64,000 bases of DNA from Acetobacterium wieringae (GTDB lineage Bacteria > Bacillota > Clostridia > Eubacteriales > Eubacteriaceae), in assembly GCF_001766835.1 (NCBI RefSeq), contig NZ_LKEU01000030.1, positions 1 through 64,000 of the forward strand, read 5' to 3'. Position 1 is the first letter of the stretch; the number at the start of each line of letters is the position of its first letter. Made by a program: the position numbers and the translations under genes. This document shows positions 55,343-62,640 of the stretch, in pieces. Under the pieces are notes generated by a model. It was not told where the DNA came from and made no database searches. It was given only the letters and a program-made list of their open reading frames with translations.

Positions 55343-55546
55343 ATGAATAAAGACACGTTTGAAGAAAAATGGGAACAGATCAAAGAGGATGTACAGGAAA
55401 AATGGGAGAAACTGACAACTGAAGATCTGGAAGCGGTAAAAGGCAATGCTAAAGTGTTGGTTGATAAACTTCAGGAAAAATACGGAATGACCAGGGAAGC
55501 TGCCGAAAAAGCCATTGAGGATTTAAAAGAAAAATTCAAAAAATAA
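55343..55546 (+). CDS. CsbD-like stress protein
   Basis: 67 residues, highly charged, all-helical. The pattern WEQIKEDVQEKWEKLTTEDLEAVKGN matches the CsbD family, small abundant general-stress proteins of unknown mechanism. GGGAGG precedes the ATG, a sigma-B-like promoter is upstream, and a terminator follows, so it is a single-gene unit. Confidence 0.8.
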   Translation: MNKDTFEEKWEQIKEDVQEKWEKLTTEDLEAVKGNAKVLVDKLQEKYGMTREAAEKAIEDLKEKFKK

Positions 55547-55574
55547 ACGTCGCATAAGGTTTAGGATAAAAAGA

Positions 55575-55602
55575 AAAAGCACCTCGGTATTGAGGTGCTT
55601 TT
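55575..55602. terminator. bidirectional terminator
   Basis: AAAAGCACCTC and GAGGTGCTTTT form a perfect 11-bp stem with a 6-nt loop between the convergent CsbD-like and CHAP genes. Confidence 0.85.
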
Positions 55603-55609
55603 AAGTTAA

Positions 55610-57040
55610 TTAGCGATTACTTTGAAATGCCCGGATAGTTGATCCGGGGGCTGCGGAGCCAGCTGGAACAACCATCACTTCGATTGCTTCCAGACGATAG
55701 CCATAGCCTTCGGTACCGGAGCTACCACCATTTTTGGCCCAGTCCAACCAACCGATATTTTCAGCATGAACCCGGTAATAAACATCGTAGCGGGAAGCAT
55801 CAGAACCAGTTAAACGGACTTCAATGGCTTCCAGGCGTAGGCCCTGATTAGAGGTACCACTGATTTCACCATCATGTTTCCAATCCTGCCAGCCGATATT
55901 TTGGATGTGGGTGCGATACTCAATGCCCAGATCATAGCCTTTGTTATCTACTTGAATTTCAATGGCTTCCAGGCGTTTGGATTCTCCGGAAGTACCACTG
56001 GTTTGCCCATTCATTTTCCAGCGTTGCCAGCCATAATCCTGGACATGGGTTTGGTAGGAACAGGTAATACTTTTTTGTGCAGAAACACTTAAGGCTGTGG
56101 CAGAAGTGTTTCCCGCACCATCATAAGCATAAATGTGTACGGAATAGGTTCCCAGCTCGTTATTGTGCTGGTTGTATGAAACCCGATAAGATGCGGTGTT
56201 GCCGCTAATGCTGGCCCGGTGCCAGACCAGGTCATCCTGTCCGTTGGCATCAGTCCAGGTGGGGAAAAGGACTGATGCAATACCAGAATCCGCATCAGAA
56301 ACCTGACAGGTTATAGTGAAGCCTTCATCGTTGAGATCGGTTATCTGGGCATTGGCAATTGTCGGGGGGGTGGTATCACGGTCCGGTTCAGGTTCAAAGT
56401 CACCAAGATAAATATATCCCTGGAAGCCGCCAACAGAAACTGCATTTTCTGTACCAGCAGTAAAAGTGGTAGTATAAAAGTAAGAACCACTCCAAGACGA
56501 CTCTGAAACAGTCACCTTATTTCCTTCAATTTTTTCGACAACCGCAACATGACCGCAGGAACTGCCGTCCCAGCAAAGAATGGCGCCGACTTTAGGGGTG
56601 GAGCCATAAGGGTAGGCACCGCTTCTGAGGTTGTAATCCCAAAACTCATTGGCGTTACCATTGCTTAAATTCGGTTTGCTGCCCAAAATTTCGTAGGCCC
56701 GGCCCCAGGCGTATGCGGTACAGTTTGGCATCCCATAGCCAGCCAGATAAAATATATTTTTGGAAAAGTAATAATCATTATCTGAAGCAGGTGCACTGAG
56801 TCGAGGTGAGAATACCGACGAACTATTTATGCCATCATTCAGGTAGGCTTCATCCGGCCAACCGGGATCGGCAGCCACATCACCGGGGAGCATTTCCCGG
56901 GTTTCAACAAATGGTTGGGCATCGATGGTCGTAACCACTGTTCCGCTATTATTGCTTTCTTCTGCCAACACAGCAACCGGGTAAATACCCAGAACTATCA
57001 TTAGAACAAAACAAATAAAGACGCCACGATAAAACTTCAT
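55610..57040 (-). CDS. secreted CHAP-domain amidase/peptidase with three ChW repeats
   Basis: 476 residues with a signal peptide (cleavage near Ala26). The CHAP domain (about 85-215) has catalytic Cys107 (MPNCTAYAWG) and His164 (CGHVAVVE), expected to cut peptidoglycan amide or peptide bonds. A beta-rich linker domain (about 225-320) resembles GBS Bsp-like repeats. Three ChW repeats (about 330-460) contain GW and RLEAIE motifs. It ends PAGSAAPGST plus nine residues, close to the end of the subtilase at 45.1 kb. It is probably surface-attached and may act in cell-wall turnover. Confidence 0.87.
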   Translation of the reverse strand: MKFYRGVFICFVLMIVLGIYPVAVLAEESNNSGTVVTTIDAQPFVETREMLPGDVAADPGWPDEAYLNDGINSSSVFSPRLSAPASDNDYYFSKNIFYLAGYGMPNCTAYAWGRAYEILGSKPNLSNGNANEFWDYNLRSGAYPYGSTPKVGAILCWDGSSCGHVAVVEKIEGNKVTVSESSWSGSYFYTTTFTAGTENAVSVGGFQGYIYLGDFEPEPDRDTTPPTIANAQITDLNDEGFTITCQVSDADSGIASVLFPTWTDANGQDDLVWHRASISGNTASYRVSYNQHNNELGTYSVHIYAYDGAGNTSATALSVSAQKSITCSYQTHVQDYGWQRWKMNGQTSGTSGESKRLEAIEIQVDNKGYDLGIEYRTHIQNIGWQDWKHDGEISGTSNQGLRLEAIEVRLTGSDASRYDVYYRVHAENIGWLDWAKNGGSSGTEGYGYRLEAIEVMVVPAGSAAPGSTIRAFQSNR

Positions 57041-57332
57041 TTCCAGTATCCTCCCATATCTCTGTATTAATATAAATTTCGCATCGATAATGTATGTTTT
57101 AGAAATAATCGGCTTAATTTACAATAATTCCAATTAATTCGGTTACAATTCGTTACTTAAATTTTACACCCTAATTATAAATTTTGCAATGATTTACTAT
57201 AAATTACAATAAAAAAAACTCAAAAAATGCAAGAATCATAAAACTGTCACATAAAGTTCGATTGTATTTCACGATCAGACATTAAAATATGGACAAAAAA
57301 CGTCTGTAAAGGAGTGTCAGATTAAAAATTTG
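57041..57332. other. AT-rich divergent intergenic region
   Basis: Very AT-rich spacer between the CHAP gene (minus) and pit (plus). It contains promoters by necessity, but I see no gene, hairpin or clear repeat in this part. Confidence 0.5.
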
Positions 57333-57381
57333 TTAAATTTATGTTAAAAGCGTTCTATTTTGGGAACTTATGGTGTAGAAT
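57333..57381 (+). promoter_or_regulatory. possible Pho-box-like repeats and -10 upstream of pit
   Basis: TTAAAT, TTAAAA and CTATTT are spaced by five bases (11-bp period), weaker versions of the pstS Pho box. A TAGAAT -10 candidate lies at 57376-57381. The match is partial. Confidence 0.3.
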
Positions 57382-57463
57382 GAGTACGGCAAAAAAACAG
57401 TCGAGTATGACATTCAAAAAAGACTTTTGAATGTGTAGAGAGAAACGGGGTATTCTTAAAAAT

Positions 57464-58513
57464 ATGACAATCACTTTATCGGATTTTATCAGCAGCATTG
57501 CCGGCAATCCAGCTTTGCTCATCATTGTAGTTTTAACCCTTGGGGTAATTTTGGTAAATGGTTGGACTGATGCGCCAAATGCTATCGCCACCTGCGTGTC
57601 CACCCGATCATTGGAGCCTAGAAAAGCAATTGTGATGGCGGCTGTCTTCAATTTCCTGGGGGTTTTTGTTATGACTGCCATCAATGCGACAGTGGCTCAA
57701 ACGGTAGCCAACATGGTAAATTTCAGCGGTTCAGACGATGCGCTCATCGCTTTGTGTGCAGCCCTCTTTGCCATTGTGCTCTGGGCAACAGCTGCCTGGT
57801 ATTTCGGGATTCCAACCAGTGAAAGCCATGCATTGATTGCAGGTATATCTGGTGCCGCCATTGCACTGCAAGGGGGAATTAGCGGAATTAATGGAGAAGC
57901 CTGGATTAAGGTCGTTTATGGGCTTGGGACATCGACACTGTTAGGGTTTGGGCTAGGTTTTCTGGTCGTAAAAATAGTGATGCTGATCTGTAAACAGATG
58001 TCTCGACAGCAGACAAATGTATTTTTTAAGAATGGTCAAATTGGCGCCGGAGCGGCCATGGCTTTTATGCATGGTGCTCAGGACGGACAAAAGTTCATGG
58101 GAATTTTTATGCTGGGGATATTTCTGGCACAGGGTAATGCTGACGCCACGAATTTTGTGATTCCAGTATGGATGATGATTCTATGTTCGTTGGTTATGGC
58201 CCTGGGAACCTCCATTGGGGGGATGAAAATTATCAAAACGGTTGGTATGGATATGGTTAAGTTGGAATCCTTTCAGGGTTTCAGTGCTGATCTTGCGGCA
58301 GCAATCTGTTTGTTGATTTCATCTGTTTTCGGATTACCTGTCAGTACCACCCATACCAAAACAACAGCAATCATGGGCGTTGGTGCCGCTAAACGGTTTT
58401 CCTCGGTGAATTGGTCAACAGTTGGAGAGATGCTTTTAGCCTGGGTATTGACTTTCCCGGGTTGTGGCCTGGTCGGATTTATCATGGCCTGGGTTTTTAT
58501 GCAAATATTCTAA
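57464..58513 (+). CDS. pit: PiT-family inorganic phosphate transporter
   Basis: 349 residues with about ten membrane segments and the duplicated PiT signature: GWTDAPNAIAT near residues 27-37 and, in the second half, GAAMAFMHGAQDGQKFMG. PiT proteins carry metal-phosphate with H+ or Na+. I prefer the ATG at 57464; an in-frame ATG 33 bases upstream adds a charged peptide and has no ribosome site, though the site here is also weak. A DUF47 gene follows 28 nt downstream, the usual partner. Confidence 0.87.
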   Translation: MTITLSDFISSIAGNPALLIIVVLTLGVILVNGWTDAPNAIATCVSTRSLEPRKAIVMAAVFNFLGVFVMTAINATVAQTVANMVNFSGSDDALIALCAALFAIVLWATAAWYFGIPTSESHALIAGISGAAIALQGGISGINGEAWIKVVYGLGTSTLLGFGLGFLVVKIVMLICKQMSRQQTNVFFKNGQIGAGAAMAFMHGAQDGQKFMGIFMLGIFLAQGNADATNFVIPVWMMILCSLVMALGTSIGGMKIIKTVGMDMVKLESFQGFSADLAAAICLLISSVFGLPVSTTHTKTTAIMGVGAAKRFSSVNWSTVGEMLLAWVLTFPGCGLVGFIMAWVFMQIF

Positions 58514-58541
58514 AACAACACTATCTTAAAAGGGAGACATT

Positions 58542-59174
58542 ATGTCAAAAAAAGTTAAAACAAAAGGGTATAACTATTACAAGGAATTTATTGCTGTTTC
58601 TAATTTGATCGTGAAAGCATCCGAAATGCTCAATGAAACGCTTCAGGACTATGATCTTAAAAGCTTGGAGAAGAAGCTGGTCAAACTTCACGAAGTGGAA
58701 CGAACCGCAGATAACCTCAAATATGAGATGATGGAATTTATGTACAGTGATTTTCTGCCCCCCATTGAGCGGGAAGATATTATCAATCTGGCCTGTGCGC
58801 TGGATACCATTATCGATCTGATTGAAGACATCCTCAAATATTTGGATATGTTCCAGATTGGAAAGATCACCCCGGAAATGTTTAAGTTTATGGATCTGAT
58901 TGTCAGAAGTGCGACATGTCTGCATGAAGCGATCAAAGAACTGAAATCTTTTAAGAAACCAAAAACCTTAAATGAGGCAATTATTGCCATCAATCGATTG
59001 GAAAACGAGGGCGACGACCTCTATGTTCACTCGGTAAGACAGTTATTTATAGATAAACGGGATCATATCGAAACCATTGCTCTCATTCGTATTTATGATT
59101 ATTTTGAAGAAAGCTGTGATTCTTTCGAGGATGCGGCAGATATTATTTCCAGCATTATTCTAAAAAACTCCTAA
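58542..59174 (+). CDS. DUF47 / PhoU-like PiT accessory protein
   Basis: 210 residues, all helical, of the DUF47 family. Motifs include LHEVERTADNLKYEMM and NRLENEGDDLYVHSVR, PhoU-like acidic metal-binding helices. It is thought to modulate the co-encoded PiT transporter. GGGAG precedes the ATG. Confidence 0.85.
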   Translation: MSKKVKTKGYNYYKEFIAVSNLIVKASEMLNETLQDYDLKSLEKKLVKLHEVERTADNLKYEMMEFMYSDFLPPIEREDIINLACALDTIIDLIEDILKYLDMFQIGKITPEMFKFMDLIVRSATCLHEAIKELKSFKKPKTLNEAIIAINRLENEGDDLYVHSVRQLFIDKRDHIETIALIRIYDYFEESCDSFEDAADIISSIILKNS

Positions 59175-59217
59175 ATCAGGGAAAATATAAGCGCCTGGTT
59201 TTAAGTAGCCATTTTAT

Positions 59218-59261
59218 ATACACCACCGTTTTGTTTTTGCAAAGCGGATGGTGTATTTTTC
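59218..59261 (+). terminator. terminator of pit-DUF47
   Basis: ATACACCA and TGGTGTAT pair around a larger loop that also allows CG/CG pairing; TTTTT follows. Confidence 0.75.
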
Positions 59262-59311
59262 ATTAACCTGTGATGCGTATTTACAGGCTTGATGTGAACG
59301 TACACAAAAAC

Positions 59312-59364
59312 TATACAAACATTTACACTTTGTCTATTTACATATTATAATAACGTGATATACT
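59312..59364 (+). promoter_or_regulatory. promoter of non-coding unit A, shared with unit B
   Basis: TATACAAACATTTACA (59312-59327) is followed by a -35 TTTACA (59337-59342), a 16-nt spacer and -10 TATACT (59359-59364). The same layout with one change in the 16-mer recurs at 60599-60651. Confidence 0.7.
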
Positions 59365-59370
59365 ATATCT

Positions 59371-59843
59371 AAATCAAAGATCATCAATCATTTTCTAATT
59401 TTAGTGATTTCGATCATTGAAAAGTAAATAATCGCACAGCTCACCAGTAAAATAAAAATTACCAGACTAAAGTAACCTATTAGCAAATGGTCAATTGATT
59501 CGTTTTAATGGCAGTGGGAAAAATTTGAATGAGAAAACAGATTGCTCCGAAATGAAGAGCGGTAATAACCTTAACAACTCTTAATAGAAATAGTCAAAGA
59601 TCATTGGGGATCAGGAAATACCATTCGGTGAAGATGATGACGAAAAGATTTCTAAACGATTGTATGGGTTATTAATCCAATCTAAAGAGTAAGATGATTC
59701 CAAAAAGTTGGCGATATTTACAAAGATAAGTGATAAAAGATTTTTGATAAAATCAATAGGAGGAGTCCAAACGGATGACAACAGAGATTTTAGGCTAGGC
59801 CGGTTTTACAGATAAAAATGTAAAATCGGTCTTAGTCTTTTTT
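59371..59843 (+). ncRNA. non-coding transcription unit A (about 470 nt)
   Basis: It begins with AATCAAAGATCA seven bases after a -10 box and ends at an intrinsic terminator with TTTTTT at 59838-59843. No long ORF is inside. Blocks shared with unit B are AATCAAAGATCA, GATCATTGAAAAGTAAATAA (59412-59431), a GGCA..GG..AAAAATTTG element near 59510, and the whole 3' module from about 59727. The 3' module has the GATTTT/AAAATC hairpin (59739-59754), AGGAGG (59758-59763), a seven-codon ORF and the terminator stem (59798-59831). The middle is not conserved. I know of no named family that fits. Confidence 0.65.
59775..59798 (+). CDS. seven-codon ORF in unit A (MTTEILG)
   Basis: ATG-ACA-ACA-GAG-ATT-TTA-GGC-TAG with AGGAGG 11 bases upstream. 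The stop codon's last base begins the terminator stem. The copy in unit B keeps ATG, stop and six residues. It may be translated as a tiny peptide or leader, or the codon pattern may reflect RNA structure only. Confidence 0.4.
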   Translation: MTTEILG

Positions 59844-59945
59844 GGCTTAATACAAAGTAATGATGCTGATTATTGTAAAAAAGTTTTAAGGCCGGATCGT
59901 GGCCGGATTTAGGCGATAGGTGTTTATCGTTTTAATGACAATGCT

Positions 59946-59970
59946 GTTTTTTAAAAGCGAAACGGGGTAT
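59946..59970 (+). promoter_or_regulatory. candidate sigma-B-type promoter of usp
   Basis: GTTTTT, a 13-nt spacer and GGGTAT. The -10 is exact and the spacing equals that of the CsbD-like gene's candidate. It lies 70 nt before the usp start. Confidence 0.5.
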
Positions 59971-60039
59971 ATTTAGTAACATCAGAGCACTAAATAATCG
60001 TAATTTATTGCCATGATAAAAAAAACGGAGGATATGATC

Positions 60040-60516
60040 ATGAAATTACTGGTACCCATTGATGGTTCCAGGGCATCCATGAACGCCCTGAAAAAAGCCA
60101 TGGAGATTGCCCGAAAATATGATTTTGCGATGAAGCTGGTGACAGTTGTGGAAGAAAACCATGTTACCAGTTATGGCAGAAACCAGAACTTCTGGCATCA
60201 GGTGGATGGTTCCATCATTTCAGCCGGTGGCGTCGAAATGGAGATTATGTCACAACTGGAAGAACGGGCCGCAGAGATGCTGGACACTATTGTGGCAGAA
60301 TTTGATTTTTCCGGTATTGATCTGGAAAAATTAGTAGTGACCGGAGAACCTTCCATTGAAATTCTGGAAATCGCCAGGGAGGAAGCCTTCGATCTGATTG
60401 TCATGGGTAACCGGGGGATGTCAAAAATTAAGCGCTTTTTTACCGGTTCAGTTACCCAGCGGGTGATTTCAGAAGCACCTTGTCCGGTATTATCGATTCA
60501 TGAGGATCTTAAATAA
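60040..60516 (+). CDS. universal stress protein (UspA family)
   Basis: 158 residues of the Usp alpha/beta fold. It starts MKLLVPIDGS and near the C-terminus has the ATP-binding-type motif VMGNRGMSKIKRFFTGSVTQRV (GX2GX9GS). It is probably a nucleotide-binding stress protein in the cytoplasm. GGAGG eight bases before this ATG is the best start. It stands alone between non-coding units A and B. Confidence 0.88.
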   Translation: MKLLVPIDGSRASMNALKKAMEIARKYDFAMKLVTVVEENHVTSYGRNQNFWHQVDGSIISAGGVEMEIMSQLEERAAEMLDTIVAEFDFSGIDLEKLVVTGEPSIEILEIAREEAFDLIVMGNRGMSKIKRFFTGSVTQRVISEAPCPVLSIHEDLK

Positions 60517-60598
60517 TGCTTAAAAAGGTGACAAACGGTTTCTGTACCTTAGCAGAGAGAATGGCTTTAAATCGGCTTTACAAATCATTTGTAATATT

Positions 60599-60651
60599 TA
60601 TACAAACGTTTACAAAAAATCTATTTACTTATTTCAAAAAGGTGCTATAAT
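60599..60651 (+). promoter_or_regulatory. promoter of non-coding unit B
   Basis: TATACAAACGTTTACA (60599-60614), -35 TTTACT (60624-60629), a 16-nt spacer and -10 TATAAT (60646-60651). It matches unit A's promoter in order and spacing. The 16-mer centre AAACGTTT is palindromic here. Confidence 0.72.
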
Positions 60652-60657
60652 ACAATT

Positions 60658-61184
60658 AATCAAAGATCAACTGATCATTTAAAAGTAAATAAGATCCAAG
60701 TTGTCAATAATTATAAATGAGATAATCAGCATCAACGTAAAAAATCGAGACTGATTAAATCAAATAAATTAACGGCAAAGGAAAAATTTGTTTTAAATAA
60801 TTTTTAAAACAAATTGTGCTTAAATTAAAACAAGAAGGTAACCTCACAACGAATTAAATGAACGATGAATGAAAAATATCCTTGAAAAAAGAAAAGTTCT
60901 CACGGTTTCTGAAAGCCATATCCGATATTAAATTGGAAACGAGAAAATGTTCTGAAGTCAAAAATATCAAGTAAAAAATTTAGTAAATAATAATCGGGTG
61001 AGTATCAAACAAATCGAATTTTAAAAGCGAGAGCATCCTAAAAATTGGAGAAATTTACTTGAAAAGTGAAAAAAGAAGATTTTTGATAAAAAATCATAGG
61101 AGGAATCCAAACGGATGACAACAGAGATTTTGGACTAGGCCGATTCTACAGGTAAAAGCGTAGAATCGGCATTAGTCTTTTTTT
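60658..61184 (+). ncRNA. non-coding transcription unit B (about 525 nt)
   Basis: It begins AATCAAAGATCA six bases after the -10 and ends in TTTTTTT (61178-61184). GATCATTTAAAAGTAAATAA (60673-60692) differs from unit A at one base. The 3' module has hairpin GATTTTT/AAAAATC (61078-61095), AGGAGG (61098-61103), a seven-codon ORF and terminator stem GCCGATTCTAC/GTAGAATCGGC (61139-61170). Relative to unit A, a T-A pair in the stem has become C-G and a G-U has become A-U, so pairing is preserved. The roughly 370-nt middle is A-rich, unlike unit A, and has no substantial ORF. Confidence 0.65.
61115..61138 (+). CDS. seven-codon ORF in unit B (MTTEILD)
   Basis: ATG-ACA-ACA-GAG-ATT-TTG-GAC-TAG with AGGAGG 11 bases upstream. 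Compared with unit A, one change is synonymous (TTA/TTG) and one alters the last residue. Translation is unproven. Confidence 0.4.
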   Translation: MTTEILD

Positions 61185-61257
61185 GTTGCTAAAAATAGGA
61201 TGTGGTTATTGGTGCCTTTGAAAGTCGGATCAATCTGACGAAGAGATAGTGCTGGAA

Positions 61258-62322
61258 TCACGATGCACATTGAATTTGATTGCGGCCATTTTTTTTGGCC
61301 GAATACAGACTGGCATCAGCTGCTTCGAACAAGTCAGTTTTACTCATTTTAGGGGTGAACGGGGTAAAACCGATGCTCATGGTGACAACCTCATCAGGCA
61401 TGGTATCAAAAACCGCCGTTTCAAGATCGGTTCGTATTCGCTCAAGAATTTCAAGACAGGCTTCCGGTGATTTTTCAGTAAAAATAACAGCAAACTCTTC
61501 GCCGCCGTAGCGGGCAGCAAAATCATTGGCTTCCAGATTATCACGAATGATAGCAGCAGCAGTGGCAATAACCTTATCACCGTTGCCATGGCCCTGGCGG
61601 TCATTAATCCCTTTGAACCGGTCAAGATCCATCAATCCCAGTGAAAGATTAAAGGGTTGTTTGCGACATTGGGCCACCAACTCATCCAGATACTCGTGAA
61701 ATGTTTTATGATTGTATAAGTTTGTAGCCAAATCCATCTTTGTGAGCTTTTCCATGTAAATGTTACGGTATAAAAGTTCTTTTTCTTTTTCAACCGAGAT
61801 AACCATATCGGTATAGACGACTGAAAATCGTTTTGTCAATTCCCGGGAAAGAAAATAAGAGCTCACCAGAATGGCGGAAAATGTCGTAACTTCAATTACT
61901 GACATCATTGACAGCGGGGGGAACAACAACTTCATGCCAACAAATACAGCAAGGGACAGATAAAAAGAGAAGTCAATCAGTTTGAGATCCAGAAAAAAAA
62001 TCGAGATAAGCACGGGCATCAAAAAAAGCGAGAGCATTACGTAAAAAACAGGATAATGAACCATGAACAGAATCATGACAATGGCCTGACATCCAACGAT
62101 GATAAAGTAAGGGGTGACAGTTGTATTTAAGCGAATCAGCTTTTTTAAAACAATAAGAATTATAACTTCAAGTAAAAGCGGGAATAGAAAGCGTTCCAGG
62201 AAAAAAGATTGGGGAGCCAGACTGGAAAAAAACAGATTAAGCAGTGTCACTGACGATGAAACGCCAATGGCAATCCATAAATATGTAATGATGTGTGTGT
62301 ACCAATTCTTGTTTAAATGCAA
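61258..62322 (-). CDS. membrane diguanylate cyclase (6 TM, GGDEF)
   Basis: 354 residues. Six membrane segments fill about residues 8-180, then a helix leads to the GGDEF domain (about 200-352) with TKMDLATNLYNHKTF, MDLDRFKGIND and active site GGEEF. The inhibitory-site position reads EAND, lacking the Arg, so product inhibition is probably absent. I chose the TTG at 62322 because AAAGGAGG lies eight bases upstream; a longer start at 62352 would overlap that site. It converges on non-coding unit B. Confidence 0.85.
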   Translation of the reverse strand: MHLNKNWYTHIITYLWIAIGVSSSVTLLNLFFSSLAPQSFFLERFLFPLLLEVIILIVLKKLIRLNTTVTPYFIIVGCQAIVMILFMVHYPVFYVMLSLFLMPVLISIFFLDLKLIDFSFYLSLAVFVGMKLLFPPLSMMSVIEVTTFSAILVSSYFLSRELTKRFSVVYTDMVISVEKEKELLYRNIYMEKLTKMDLATNLYNHKTFHEYLDELVAQCRKQPFNLSLGLMDLDRFKGINDRQGHGNGDKVIATAAAIIRDNLEANDFAARYGGEEFAVIFTEKSPEACLEILERIRTDLETAVFDTMPDEVVTMSIGFTPFTPKMSKTDLFEAADASLYSAKKNGRNQIQCAS

Positions 62323-62483
62323 AATGCTGGCCTCCTTTATAGATATTAACACATCCTGGTCGGGTTAACCATAAAACGATTATGGATGCAACCTTTTTTC
62401 GGAATCTGGATGATATGGCTCATATTGTAACATTTAACCGGTTTGTTTTTCAAGGTGAATAAACACGATATGGGAAAAAAGAA
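62323..62483. other. intergenic region upstream of the GGDEF gene
   Basis: Spacer between two minus-strand genes. It should hold the GGDEF promoter; I see no gene or strong structure apart from the terminator listed next. Confidence 0.4.
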
Positions 62484-62510
62484 AAAATAACGATAAAGCA
62501 TCGTTATTTT
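62484..62510 (-). terminator. intrinsic terminator of the HD-GYP gene
   Basis: AAAATAACGAT and ATCGTTATTTT form a perfect 11-bp stem with a 5-nt loop and A/T runs on both sides. A second imperfect inverted repeat (AAGCG-ACAATT / AATTGTCGCTT, near 62595-62643) overlaps the stop codon. Confidence 0.75.
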
Positions 62511-62640
62511 AATTTTGAGATAACTATAATTGGATAAAATTCAGAAATAGTCGAATAAAACTTAAAAAATTTTACCATTGTTAAAGAATACCCATAAGCG
62601 GACAATTGCAACGCAAGAACAATTGACGACTAATTGTCGC

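Noticed and set aside
59529..59555. Eight-codon ORF (MRKQIAPK) in the middle of unit A
   Set aside because: It lacks a good ribosome site and has no counterpart in unit B.
59371..61184. Group II intron, retron or CRISPR-like origin for the twin non-coding units
   Set aside because: No reverse transcriptase, intron domain V pattern or regularly spaced repeats were seen; there are just two copies with conserved ends.
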